5,134 bases of DNA from JANPLN01 sp041736155 (lineage in GTDB: Bacteria; Bdellovibrionota; Bdellovibrionia; Bdellovibrionales; JAGQZY01): the NCBI GenBank assembly GCA_041736155.1, contig JBGSUL010000051.1, forward strand, positions 1 to 5,134. The letters run 5' to 3'. Both the position numbers and the translations under genes were made by a program. Each line of letters begins with the position of its first letter. The first letter of the stretch is position 1. Shown here one piece after another: positions 1-5,134 of the stretch. Under the pieces are notes generated by a model. That model worked only from the letters and a program-made list of their open reading frames with translations, was not told where the DNA came from and did not search any database.

Positions 1-1
1 T

Positions 2-184
2 GGCATGGCTGAAGCGTTCGTTAAAACAATCAAACGAGACTATGTTTACCAAGCGGACTGCTTCGATGCAGATACCGTTCTTAAACTTCTACCGGAATGG
101 TTTGCAGATTATAATCATGTTGCCCCGCACTCTGCTCTTGGAATGCGAAGTCCGATCGAGTACAAGAAAGCCGTGAACCTTTAA
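2..184 (+). CDS. IS3-family transposase OrfB, C-terminal 60 residues (partial)
   Basis: The frame is open from the window edge and ends at TAA 182-184. It encodes the last part of the rve-type integrase core that catalyses strand cleavage and joining. The start GMAEAFVKTIKRDY contains the third acidic residue of the DDE triad (Glu, codon 11-13) followed seven residues later by the conserved Lys (codon 32-34). Downstream come WFADYN and PHSALGMRSPIEY, the classic C-terminal signature of the family. The wording NGMAE-FVKTIKRDY plus PHSALG-RSP is especially close to the IS2-like branch as I recall it. The upstream two catalytic Asp residues and OrfA are outside the window. The sequence shown is intact, but activity cannot be judged from a fragment. 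Confidence 0.9.
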   Translation, partial: GMAEAFVKTIKRDYVYQADCFDADTVLKLLPEWFADYNHVAPHSALGMRSPIEYKKAVNL

Positions 185-186
185 CC

Positions 187-708
187 GTGTCCAATAAATC
201 GGGGGTCACTCCAGATTATCCTTACCAATATGTTGCTCGTCATCGACAACGTAAGCTCACAGCAATAAACACTGCTGGCGAGGACATCTGTGGACAAGGA
301 GTCTCTTGCAGTTTGATTACTCCCATTGAAGCTTTCGAAGGGAAAATCTCTCTCTTAAGCAATCAATTAAGAAGTTTTCCTGGCTCACCAAAAGTTTCTT
401 TTATCGTTAATACCGCCGACACCGGGATTGATCTTCTCATTATAAGTGAACAGCAACAGCCCTTTCTACTTCCTTATCAAAATAATATATCTCTTGCTCT
501 TTCCAATCCACGACGGGAGGAAGCAATTTTAAGGCAAAATAGATTGGATTCTGAATACATTATCGATGTCTTTCGGTACCACAATCTCATTAAATACCGA
601 CTTCCGGCAGATGTTCGCGTGGGCTCTATTTATATGCAAAGCTGGCATGCCAATCCACGTCTTATGAGCGCTTTTGCTGCCCATGTGACAGAAATTTTAG
701 GAAATTAA
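187..708 (+). pseudogene. Truncated RlmD/TrmA-like RNA (uracil-C5) methyltransferase remnant fused to the IS end
   Basis: The open frame starts with a GTG at 187 inside the IS repeat. Its first nine residues (MSNKSGVTP) are IS-encoded; host sequence begins at about base 214. The remaining 164 residues resemble the middle section of class I SAM-dependent 23S rRNA/tRNA uracil-C5 methyltransferases, most like the alphaproteobacterial RlmD-like type. The features are a basic YQYVARHRQRK entry strand, a Cys in a CSLITPIEAF segment like the fourth Fe-S cluster Cys region, the strand VNTADTGIDLLI, and a segment SWHANPRLMSAFAAHV at the position of the family's F-Q-x-N helix. The frame stops at 706-708, just before the expected SAM-binding DLFCG motif, and no such motif follows in any frame. 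The TRAM/Fe-S N-terminus and the catalytic domain are both missing, so no methyltransferase activity is expected. No good ribosome binding site precedes the GTG. The family call is recognition from memory; that it is a remnant is well supported by both truncations. Confidence 0.5.
188..213 (+). repeat. Right terminal inverted repeat (IRR) of the IS
   Basis: The repeat begins TGTCCAATAAATC and ends GGGGGTCACTCCA. Read inward from the tip it starts TGGAGTGACCCCC and continues through a T/A-rich stretch to GGACACGG. The tip followed by a C-run is typical of IS3-family ends. It sits four bases after the transposase stop. The matching left repeat of this copy is not in the window, so the call rests on position and composition. 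Confidence 0.7.
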
Positions 709-835
709 GTAATCCAGTTAAATAGACCAAAGCACCACCATCTGATTTTTAGGCAGAGGAATATTGGTTGGTCGCTCCCCTGGTATAAAGCTTCGAATGA
801 CAGCTTATGGTTATTCCTGTAACATCATGTTCATT

Positions 836-1291
836 ATGAGAATTAAGCCTTTTTCCAATTTTCAGACCGTCATTTATTTTTTGTTCGGATTGGGCATTGT
901 TATCGATACGTGGAGTGTCTACAATCTTTGGGCTCATTTAAATGATATTCAATATATTAATGATGCTTTTCTACAAGCGGGCGTGCCTTTAGATGACCTG
1001 GATACGGAAAGCTTTTTTGCGCCTATTCAAAATACACTCAATATTGTTTTATTAATTTTTTTATTGTGGGATTATGTGGCTTATTTTTACTTTCTCAACT
1101 ATCGCAACTGGGCTCGAAAATATGTTCTCTCTATTGGGGTTTTTTATTTGCTTGGCAATCTCTTTGAATTTTCGCTGATATCGACGCTTTATGGGATTGC
1201 GACGATTTATTATTTATGGGGCGCACGATCCAGCTTTACCCCGCCACCAATTCAGAAAACGACACATCCTTATGACTTGTCTCAAAAATAA
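836..1291 (+). CDS. Small multi-pass inner-membrane protein of unknown function
   Basis: From ATG 836 the product is 151 residues. Hydrophobic segments lie at about residues 12-32, 66-88, 96-112 and 113-130, giving three or four membrane spans. A roughly 30-residue polar loop with an acidic patch (PLDDLDTESF) separates the first two. The basic NYRNWARKY stretch after the second span suggests a cytoplasmic turn. The C-terminal tail is proline-rich and polar. The frame extends upstream to a TTG at 764 preceded closely by AGAGGA, which would add 24 residues (a 175-residue protein). I prefer ATG 836 because the extra residues look unlike a natural N-terminus and the first span then starts about ten residues in. 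No start has an ideal Shine-Dalgarno. I do not recognise the family. It converges with the lipoprotein gene, with 33 bases between the stops. Confidence 0.65.
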   Translation: MRIKPFSNFQTVIYFLFGLGIVIDTWSVYNLWAHLNDIQYINDAFLQAGVPLDDLDTESFFAPIQNTLNIVLLIFLLWDYVAYFYFLNYRNWARKYVLSIGVFYLLGNLFEFSLISTLYGIATIYYLWGARSSFTPPPIQKTTHPYDLSQK

Positions 1292-1324
1292 AATGACCGC
1301 ATGAACTTTTCCAAAAGCTACCCA

Positions 1325-3952
1325 CTAAGAACCTTCGTAAGGGCAAACGCTCGGTTTGCTCGGTGCAGGTATGGAAGTCCATATGACATCCTCACCCTCA
1401 GCGTTATTGGAGATTAAGTTGTTTGAAAAAGAATTTGCATAGCAAGTGTTGGAGAAAAGTAATTTATGAACATCTCCACTTTCGGACCAAATTCTTCGCA
1501 ATAAATTGTTTTTAACAACAATATGCTCACTCCCCTGATCTAAATAAATAGCGCTTGGTGGTGTATCTCTATTGAGACGTAATCCCGAGGCCACCATGTT
1601 TGAAATGTAATTATTTTCGATTACAGTACCCGGTTGCGAAGCAAGAGTATAAATAGCTGCACCATCATAGAGAAGATTCATGACATTTTTAATGGAATTC
1701 CCAGAGATGAGGTTATTCCCAAGCAGTTTTGGAATTGTTGTTGTTTCATTATACCAGTCCCAGCCCCACCCCACACTGATTCCAGTGTATGGCATATCTG
1801 TAATGGAGTTATCTTTTAGAATTAGATTTTGTGGCATTTGAGCAAAGATAGCTACGGATCCGCCATAGTCGATTCCACATTTTCTCATTGTGTTGTTAGT
1901 CACTTGATCATTGATGGAGATTTGACTCCAATCCTTGCTTTCTCCAATACTGAGGCAGGAACCACTGATTTGAGAAAAAGTGTTTTCAGTGATGACATCC
2001 CCCTCTGTACTTTCTCGAAAACTAATCCCTTGGCCACCAAGATTTTTAAAAGTATTACGCTGCAATATGATGCCTTTCGCATACTGCACTTCTACCGCTC
2101 CAGGTTGACTTCCATAACCTCCAGTATAAGTGCCAGCTTGTAACCCCACATACCCATATTTTATGGGATCGTAGGATGTGGAATTCTCAAAAGTTAAATT
2201 TCGAATAGTCACATTCTGTACTTTTTGTTTCGGAGATTTGCCTTTAATTGAAATTAAATTTTCTAAAGTTGGAATCATAAATGTCAAACCTTCCGGGCTC
2301 TGGCCGTTGGCAGACTGATAATAAAGTGTCTGTCTATTTGCATCGTAGAACCACTCGTGAGGAGAATCGATAAATTCCAGTGCATTTTCAAAATGAAAGG
2401 GTTGATTCGGCAACGTCGGAGGAAACTGTTTCCCCATGTATTGCTGTTCCGGCTGACACAGTTGAACGGACAAACTTGGAGTTGTGCCAAAAATGTCATT
2501 TTTCACACTCTGAACACGAAGAAAAGACTGTGTCCAACTGAGCTGAGGAACAATTTCGATGGGATTCGGATAGGTGTCGTCGCATCTTTGACTGCCACCG
2601 GTAGCACCGTAGGCTGACTCAAAGTCCTCGAGTAAGTCGTGACTTTGGAAGTAACGTGGAACTTCCGGGAACCTTTCAATGCCGATTTGACCTGCCCATG
2701 AGAGAATTTTCGAAAATGAATTGAGCGGATTATTTGAAACTAAATTGGGGTGACGGGCACGAACGGCAGGTTGTCCATCGACATAAAGATTGCGAAAAAT
2801 CGGTTTTTCTATTGGACGTCCTGTATCGCGATCGAGAGCCGCGTGTGTCGAATAAATATCTACTTTGGTTGACCATATTCCCTTACGGTAGTGGGTCCAC
2901 TTGAATTTATTGCTATGTATGCCGCCCACAATTTGCACATCATTTCCAGAAAGTGCTTGGTATACAATGTGATTTGAGCCCCATCCAGAATCCAATTCAT
3001 CTAGCATAAAAGGCGTGGTAAGGGAAAAAACACCAGATAAAAGATTAATTGTAATGTCTGTACTCACTGTTTTAAGTCGGGGGCGAACAAGATGACGAGC
3101 GCCTTCTAGACTTTGCAGCGGATGAAAGAAGGATCCGTCGTTTGTATCATTACCCCAAGTCGCAACAAAAAGATTCTCTTGCTCTGGTCGTGAAGATATA
3201 TTCTGGATAACTTCTTGAACACAATAAGTTATGTCATAATCAACACTTAAAGTTCCGTAGGTTTTAACTGAAAAGTATCCTGCTGGGCAACTCACCTTTT
3301 GTGTAGCTGAATTGGGATATTTTATGTTTTTTCCACCTTCAAATCCAAACCCATACATGCCGCCAAATTTATAAATGGGCGACGAGCTCGCCGGGCGATA
3401 GCAGTAGTACAATGGCCAATCAATTCCCACTGACCCCAAAACATGTGCTGTTTTGAAGCCCGATGGACACGAAGCTTTTCCTGTCCATGGATTTACAAAA
3501 ATATTATTTGCTGTCGTTTGTACCGAACCAGTAGAGGTCCCATTGGGCCCCCCATAACCAAACATACCACCAAAATCATAGAGACCCATTTTATTCGCCG
3601 ATGACCGACGCAAACAATAAAAAACTGGCCAGTCTAATTGGCTCGTACCCAAAACGGCTTGGGCTGTGTATCCCTCGGGGCAAGAGACGTTACCTGTGGC
3701 TGGATTCACGGAAGCGATTCCATCGACAAATCCATACATCCCACCAAAATCAAAACCAGCAAAAGAATTATTTTCTGGATCCGTGAACGTATCGCTCAAT
3801 TCTTGATCAGCTCCAGAGCCGATCATTTTATATCCATTGGAGCAGCCAATGAAAATGGTCATGAGTAGTACTAACGAATAGAATCGTTTTAATGCAAACA
3901 GCACTAGCCCCCCAGAACCGTTACCTACCTCTATTTTAAGGATTTTCTTCAA
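1325..3952 (-). CDS. Predicted lipoprotein: three FGGMYG/SCP Cys repeats plus GH141-like right-handed beta-helix domain
   Basis: The 875-residue frame starts at TTG 3952. Its N-terminus has a hydrophobic stretch (about 23-35) ending in a lipobox-like FIGC (Cys37), so it is probably lipid-anchored. An in-frame GTG at 3904 would give a more normal 20-residue lipoprotein signal. Residues 67-244 hold three repeats. Residues about 259-850 form the enzyme-like domain. It opens with FVATWGNDTNDGSFFHPLQSL, then DSGWG...VYQALSG..VQIVGG, NLYVDGQPAVRARHPN, EWFYDANRQTLYYQ, and from about 578 repeated N-x-F/I coils typical of parallel beta-helices, including GISVGWGWDW. This order matches the GH141-type (alpha-L-fucosidase/xylanase) and related beta-helix hydrolases. 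Asp763 (LYDGAAIY) and Asp805 (AIYLDQGS) sit where that family places its catalytic pair. Two late cysteines, 837 and 870, could form a disulphide. A surface or periplasmic glycan-degrading role is inferred; the substrate is unknown. The frame looks intact. Confidence 0.85.
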   Translation of the reverse strand: MKKILKIEVGNGSGGLVLFALKRFYSLVLLMTIFIGCSNGYKMIGSGADQELSDTFTDPENNSFAGFDFGGMYGFVDGIASVNPATGNVSCPEGYTAQAVLGTSQLDWPVFYCLRRSSANKMGLYDFGGMFGYGGPNGTSTGSVQTTANNIFVNPWTGKASCPSGFKTAHVLGSVGIDWPLYYCYRPASSSPIYKFGGMYGFGFEGGKNIKYPNSATQKVSCPAGYFSVKTYGTLSVDYDITYCVQEVIQNISSRPEQENLFVATWGNDTNDGSFFHPLQSLEGARHLVRPRLKTVSTDITINLLSGVFSLTTPFMLDELDSGWGSNHIVYQALSGNDVQIVGGIHSNKFKWTHYRKGIWSTKVDIYSTHAALDRDTGRPIEKPIFRNLYVDGQPAVRARHPNLVSNNPLNSFSKILSWAGQIGIERFPEVPRYFQSHDLLEDFESAYGATGGSQRCDDTYPNPIEIVPQLSWTQSFLRVQSVKNDIFGTTPSLSVQLCQPEQQYMGKQFPPTLPNQPFHFENALEFIDSPHEWFYDANRQTLYYQSANGQSPEGLTFMIPTLENLISIKGKSPKQKVQNVTIRNLTFENSTSYDPIKYGYVGLQAGTYTGGYGSQPGAVEVQYAKGIILQRNTFKNLGGQGISFRESTEGDVITENTFSQISGSCLSIGESKDWSQISINDQVTNNTMRKCGIDYGGSVAIFAQMPQNLILKDNSITDMPYTGISVGWGWDWYNETTTIPKLLGNNLISGNSIKNVMNLLYDGAAIYTLASQPGTVIENNYISNMVASGLRLNRDTPPSAIYLDQGSEHIVVKNNLLRRIWSESGDVHKLLFSNTCYANSFSNNLISNNAEGEDVIWTSIPAPSKPSVCPYEGS
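3221..3754 (-). repeat. Three tandem FGGMYG...SCPxGY...C protein modules inside the lipoprotein
   Basis: The modules cover residues 67-113, 125-184 and 194-244. Each starts with FGGMYG or FGGMFG, then a variable loop. Next comes N-x-x-T followed by SCP-x-GY or SCP-x-GF, and the module ends with a second Cys in a YC context. The distance between the two cysteines is exactly 22 residues in all three (91/113, 162/184, 222/244), while the FGG-to-Cys loop varies (22, 35 and 26 residues). This points to a disulphide-stabilised small domain present three times. Copies 1 and 2 share G-x-x-x-x-DWP before the last Cys; copy 3 is the most diverged. The motif recalls the Cys-rich region after the MACPF domain of MPEG1/perforin-2 proteins, from memory only. 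A ligand- or membrane-binding role is a guess. Confidence 0.8.
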
Positions 3953-3985
3953 GTAGTTAAAGGCGGTACTTAAGAATCTTCTCTA

Positions 3986-4013
3986 TTCAAATAAGAGAAA
4001 TTTGAACGCTCTC
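3986..4013. repeat. Dyad-containing intergenic repeat, copy A
   Basis: TTCAAAT (3986-3992) and ATTTGAA (4000-4006) form a perfect 7-bp inverted repeat around the 7-base centre AAGAGAA, and are followed directly by CGCTCTC. The same arrangement recurs 130 bases downstream. It lies about 35 bases upstream of the lipoprotein start, a plausible operator position for the minus-strand gene. Confidence 0.45.
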
Positions 4014-4111
4014 CTGGTGTATCAAACTGAGCTCTTTATTAGACTAGAGAAGGTGACTAAAAATCATCGAGCTGAGCGTGAATCTTGCCATTGATAGAGT
4101 AAGGATATTTC

Positions 4112-4143
4112 TTTAAATATGAGAACAATTTTTAAACGCTCTC
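4112..4143. repeat. Dyad-containing intergenic repeat, copy B
   Basis: This is an imperfect second copy of the 3986-4013 motif. It reads TTTAAATATGAGAACAA and then ends TTTAAACGCTCTC. The flanking TTTAAA boxes replace the TTCAAAT/ATTTGAA arms, with about four extra bases in the middle and in the right arm. The trailing AACGCTCTC is identical to copy A (4005-4013 versus 4135-4143). The centre is AT-rich, so some similarity could arise by chance. Confidence 0.4.
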
Positions 4144-4267
4144 TAGTTTGATTCCCAATTTTGCACAACTCTTACTGAATTTAGTCCCCTTCTCAAACAT
4201 AGAATATCAAGTTGATTCAGAAGTTGAAAATTTATCTCTTTTTCCTCCACCATCTTCCGAATGAATA

Positions 4268-4273
4268 TATAAT
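4268..4273 (+). promoter_or_regulatory. Candidate -10 box for the 4300 gene
   Basis: A perfect TATAAT lies 26 bases before the ATG at 4300, leaving room for a short 5' leader. No good -35 hexamer sits about 17 bases upstream (CTCCAC occupies that place). The nearest TTGAAA (4224-4229) is too far away. If real, the promoter may depend on an activator. Confidence 0.4.
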
Positions 4274-4286
4274 TAACCTATTGCGT

Positions 4287-4293
4287 AAAGGGG
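4287..4293 (+). promoter_or_regulatory. Ribosome binding site of the 4300 gene
   Basis: AAAGGGG is followed by six bases and then ATG 4300. The purine run and spacing support this ATG as the start. Confidence 0.55.
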
Positions 4294-4299
4294 CTGAGA

Positions 4300-5046
4300 A
4301 TGAAATTCACTGTAAGCGAAGATAACAAGAAGCTATTCCAATTACTGGGGTTACTGGCATTTATCAATCTTGGTTATTCTCAAATGACTCATGCCGCAGG
4401 AACTTGCTCTCCGACAAATTTAGACGGTTGCACTCAGACTGAAACATTAAAAATTAGCGGTAGCCAATGGGATAATAAAACCTTAAAGAACTGCAAAATA
4501 TATAATACTGGTAATGCCCTAACTGGCGGTGAAGGAATTTTTATAGAAAACGTACAAAATCTCACAATTCAAAATTGTGAGATTTATAATGCCGGACGTG
4601 CGGGAATTCGCCTAGGTATTAATCTCTCTACTAATAACGTTACCCTTATCGGAAATACTATTCACCACATTGCTGGAGATGGTATATCCGCTGGTCAACG
4701 ACATCTTATAGGTGTGGATCATCTGAATTTAAAAATTTTGAATAATACAATTTACGAAACAGGACTCGCTGGCGATGGTGGACTGCTTCATGGACTTTAT
4801 ATTCAAGTTTCAGATTTCTTAATAGAAGGAAATTCTATAACGAATGCTCATGATGGAAATGGAATATCTGTGCGCTCATCGGGTATCATTCGAAAAAATA
4901 TTATTGCAGGAGCGGGAGAAGGAGCGATCACTTATTATTCTGATCATAAACGTGGCCCTTCAAATCTTCTATTGATTGAAAATAATATAGCTTACTGGAC
5001 TGCGGGCGTAAAGCTGGAGTCTAACACGGTGAAGAAGTTACAATAG
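4300..5046 (+). CDS. Exported right-handed beta-helix protein, probably C-terminally truncated by an IS
   Basis: The 248-residue product starts at ATG 4300 behind AAAGGGG. Residues 11-26 are hydrophobic after a charged start, and MTHAAG offers a signal peptidase site near residue 32-33, so it should be exported. After a short region with Cys36 and Cys44, residues about 60-235 are a run of beta-helix coils: NLTIQNCEIYNAG, NVTLIGNTIHHIAGDGIS, LKILNNTIYETG, HGLYIQVSDFLIEGNSI, GNGISVRSSGIIRKN and LLLIENNIAYW. This is the pattern of pectate-lyase-like and carbohydrate-epimerase/lyase beta-helices. I cannot assign a substrate or catalytic residues. The last residues (from about Glu240) are read from what appears to be the left end of the following IS, and no beta-helix cap is present. 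A natural end of LESNT cannot be excluded. It is divergent from the larger beta-helix lipoprotein and may share its regulation. Low-identity homologues may be longer. Confidence 0.75.
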   Translation: MKFTVSEDNKKLFQLLGLLAFINLGYSQMTHAAGTCSPTNLDGCTQTETLKISGSQWDNKTLKNCKIYNTGNALTGGEGIFIENVQNLTIQNCEIYNAGRAGIRLGINLSTNNVTLIGNTIHHIAGDGISAGQRHLIGVDHLNLKILNNTIYETGLAGDGGLLHGLYIQVSDFLIEGNSITNAHDGNGISVRSSGIIRKNIIAGAGEGAITYYSDHKRGPSNLLLIENNIAYWTAGVKLESNTVKKLQ

Positions 5047-5134
5047 CGGGCTGGCCCAAGCTGCTCTATATTCAGAGCATTTAGGAGTCAGGAAATGGGA
5101 AAGCCAAAGAGAAAATTCAGCGACGAGGTAAAAC
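5015..5134 (+). mobile_element. Probable left end of a second IS3-type insertion sequence (partial)
   Basis: The sequence TGGAGTCTAACACGG at 5015 begins with the same TGGAGT tip as the inward-read right repeat at 188-213, and also shares ACACGG further in. It is followed 80 bases from the tip by an OrfA start with a strong ribosome binding site, the normal layout of an IS3 left end. The boundary is inferred. Compared with the other repeat, about 14 bases between TGGAGT and ACACGG are absent, so this may be a different or altered element. The element runs off the right edge of the window. Confidence 0.55.
5095..5134 (+). CDS. IS3-family transposase OrfA, first 13 codons (partial)
   Basis: ATG 5095 opens MGKPKRKFSDEVK and continues off the window. 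A basic start followed by RKFS-x-E-x-K is the usual beginning of IS3-family OrfA, the helix-turn-helix protein that binds the terminal repeats and is joined to OrfB by programmed frameshifting. AGGAG at 5083-5087 lies seven bases before the ATG, a strong ribosome binding site that fixes the start. The fragment is too short to assign a subgroup, and I cannot tell whether it belongs to the same IS type as the OrfB tail at the left edge. Confidence 0.7.
   Translation, partial: MGKPKRKFSDEVK

Larger units (their letters stand above)
1..213 (+). mobile_element. Right end of an IS3-superfamily insertion sequence
   Basis: This segment carries the end of a DDE transposase frame followed, after two bases, by a terminal repeat finishing in ...GGTCACTCCA at base 213. 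A short gap between the OrfB stop and an end reading ...CA is usual for IS3-family elements. The rest of the element lies to the left of the window, so its full length, left end and target duplication cannot be seen. The host sequence beyond base 213 enters a truncated methyltransferase-like reading frame, so the insertion or an associated rearrangement appears to have removed the start of that gene. The exact boundary is inferred from the terminal CA and could be off by a few bases. Confidence 0.8.
3953..4299. other. Divergent intergenic region between the two beta-helix genes
   Basis: This stretch of about 347 bases separates the minus-strand lipoprotein start from the plus-strand beta-helix start and should hold both promoters. 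No convincing coding frame or RNA gene was seen in it. It contains a duplicated dyad-type motif (3986-4013 and 4112-4143). It also has inverted 8-mers linking its two halves: ATCAAACT 4021-4028 with AGTTTGAT 4145-4152, and ACTAGAGA 4043-4050 with TCTCTAGT 4140-4147. A clear TATAAT lies near the plus-strand gene. Regulation from here is inferred, not shown. Confidence 0.6.

Noticed and set aside
725..773. GACCAA/TTGGTC inverted repeat after the methyltransferase remnant
   Set aside because: It is only 6 bp with a loop of about 37 bases and no T-run, so it is likely chance.
784..789. TATAAA as a -10 box for the membrane protein gene
   Set aside because: No acceptable -35 box occurs at a 16-18 base spacing, so it cannot be told from background AT-rich sequence.
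749..937. Minus-strand open frame of 62 codons
   Set aside because: It lies antisense to the membrane protein region, has a composition unlike a real protein, and has no ribosome binding site support.
1292..1324. Possible bidirectional terminator between the convergent genes
   Set aside because: Only CTTTTCCAAAAG, with a two-base loop, and a short CCTT/AAGG pairing are present. There is no stable GC stem with a T-run.
1634..2143. Plus-strand open frames antisense to the beta-helix lipoprotein
   Set aside because: They overlap a long, motif-rich minus-strand gene, and their translations show no domain or hydrophobic pattern of their own.
2357..2617. Plus-strand 86-codon open frame
   Set aside because: It is a shadow of the lipoprotein gene; the minus-strand frame carries recognisable family motifs here.
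3601..3868. Plus-strand open frames opposite the Cys-repeat region
   Set aside because: They arise from the repeated coding sequence on the other strand and have no independent support.

Overview
This window is an AT-rich piece of bacterial accessory DNA bracketed by two insertion-sequence fragments. The left edge holds the 3' end of an IS3-superfamily transposase (OrfB) with its right terminal inverted repeat (bases 1-213). The right edge holds the probable left end of another IS3-type element, with the first codons of its OrfA (about 5015-5134). Both elements point rightward. The lipoprotein and Sec-type export signals indicate a Gram-negative host. The remnant at 187-708 resembles the RlmD-like RNA methyltransferases of Alphaproteobacteria. 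An IS-rich, AT-rich alphaproteobacterium is therefore a tentative guess, not a demonstrated assignment.

Layout from left to right. (1) Tail of an IS transposase and its terminal repeat. (2) A truncated RNA methyltransferase remnant fused in frame to the IS end; its current start codon lies inside the IS repeat. (3) A small multi-pass membrane protein (836-1291, +) of unknown role. (4) A large predicted lipoprotein (1325-3952, -). It has three Cys-containing FGGMYG/SCP repeats followed by a right-handed beta-helix domain that resembles glycoside hydrolase family 141 and relatives, including a plausible catalytic Asp pair. (5) A divergent intergenic region of about 350 bp with a duplicated dyad-containing motif and a good -10 box. 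(6) A second, smaller exported beta-helix protein (4300-5046, +), whose last residues are probably encoded by the incoming IS. (7) The start of that IS.

The biological core is the divergent pair of exported right-handed beta-helix proteins. One looks like a surface-anchored carbohydrate-active enzyme carrying an N-terminal triplet of putative binding modules. The other is a shorter periplasmic or secreted beta-helix that appears to have lost its C-terminus. They share an intergenic region with a repeated candidate regulatory element, so common control is plausible but unproven. IS insertion appears to have damaged genes on both sides, which fits a region undergoing rearrangement or decay. No RNA genes, CRISPR array or convincing terminator were seen.
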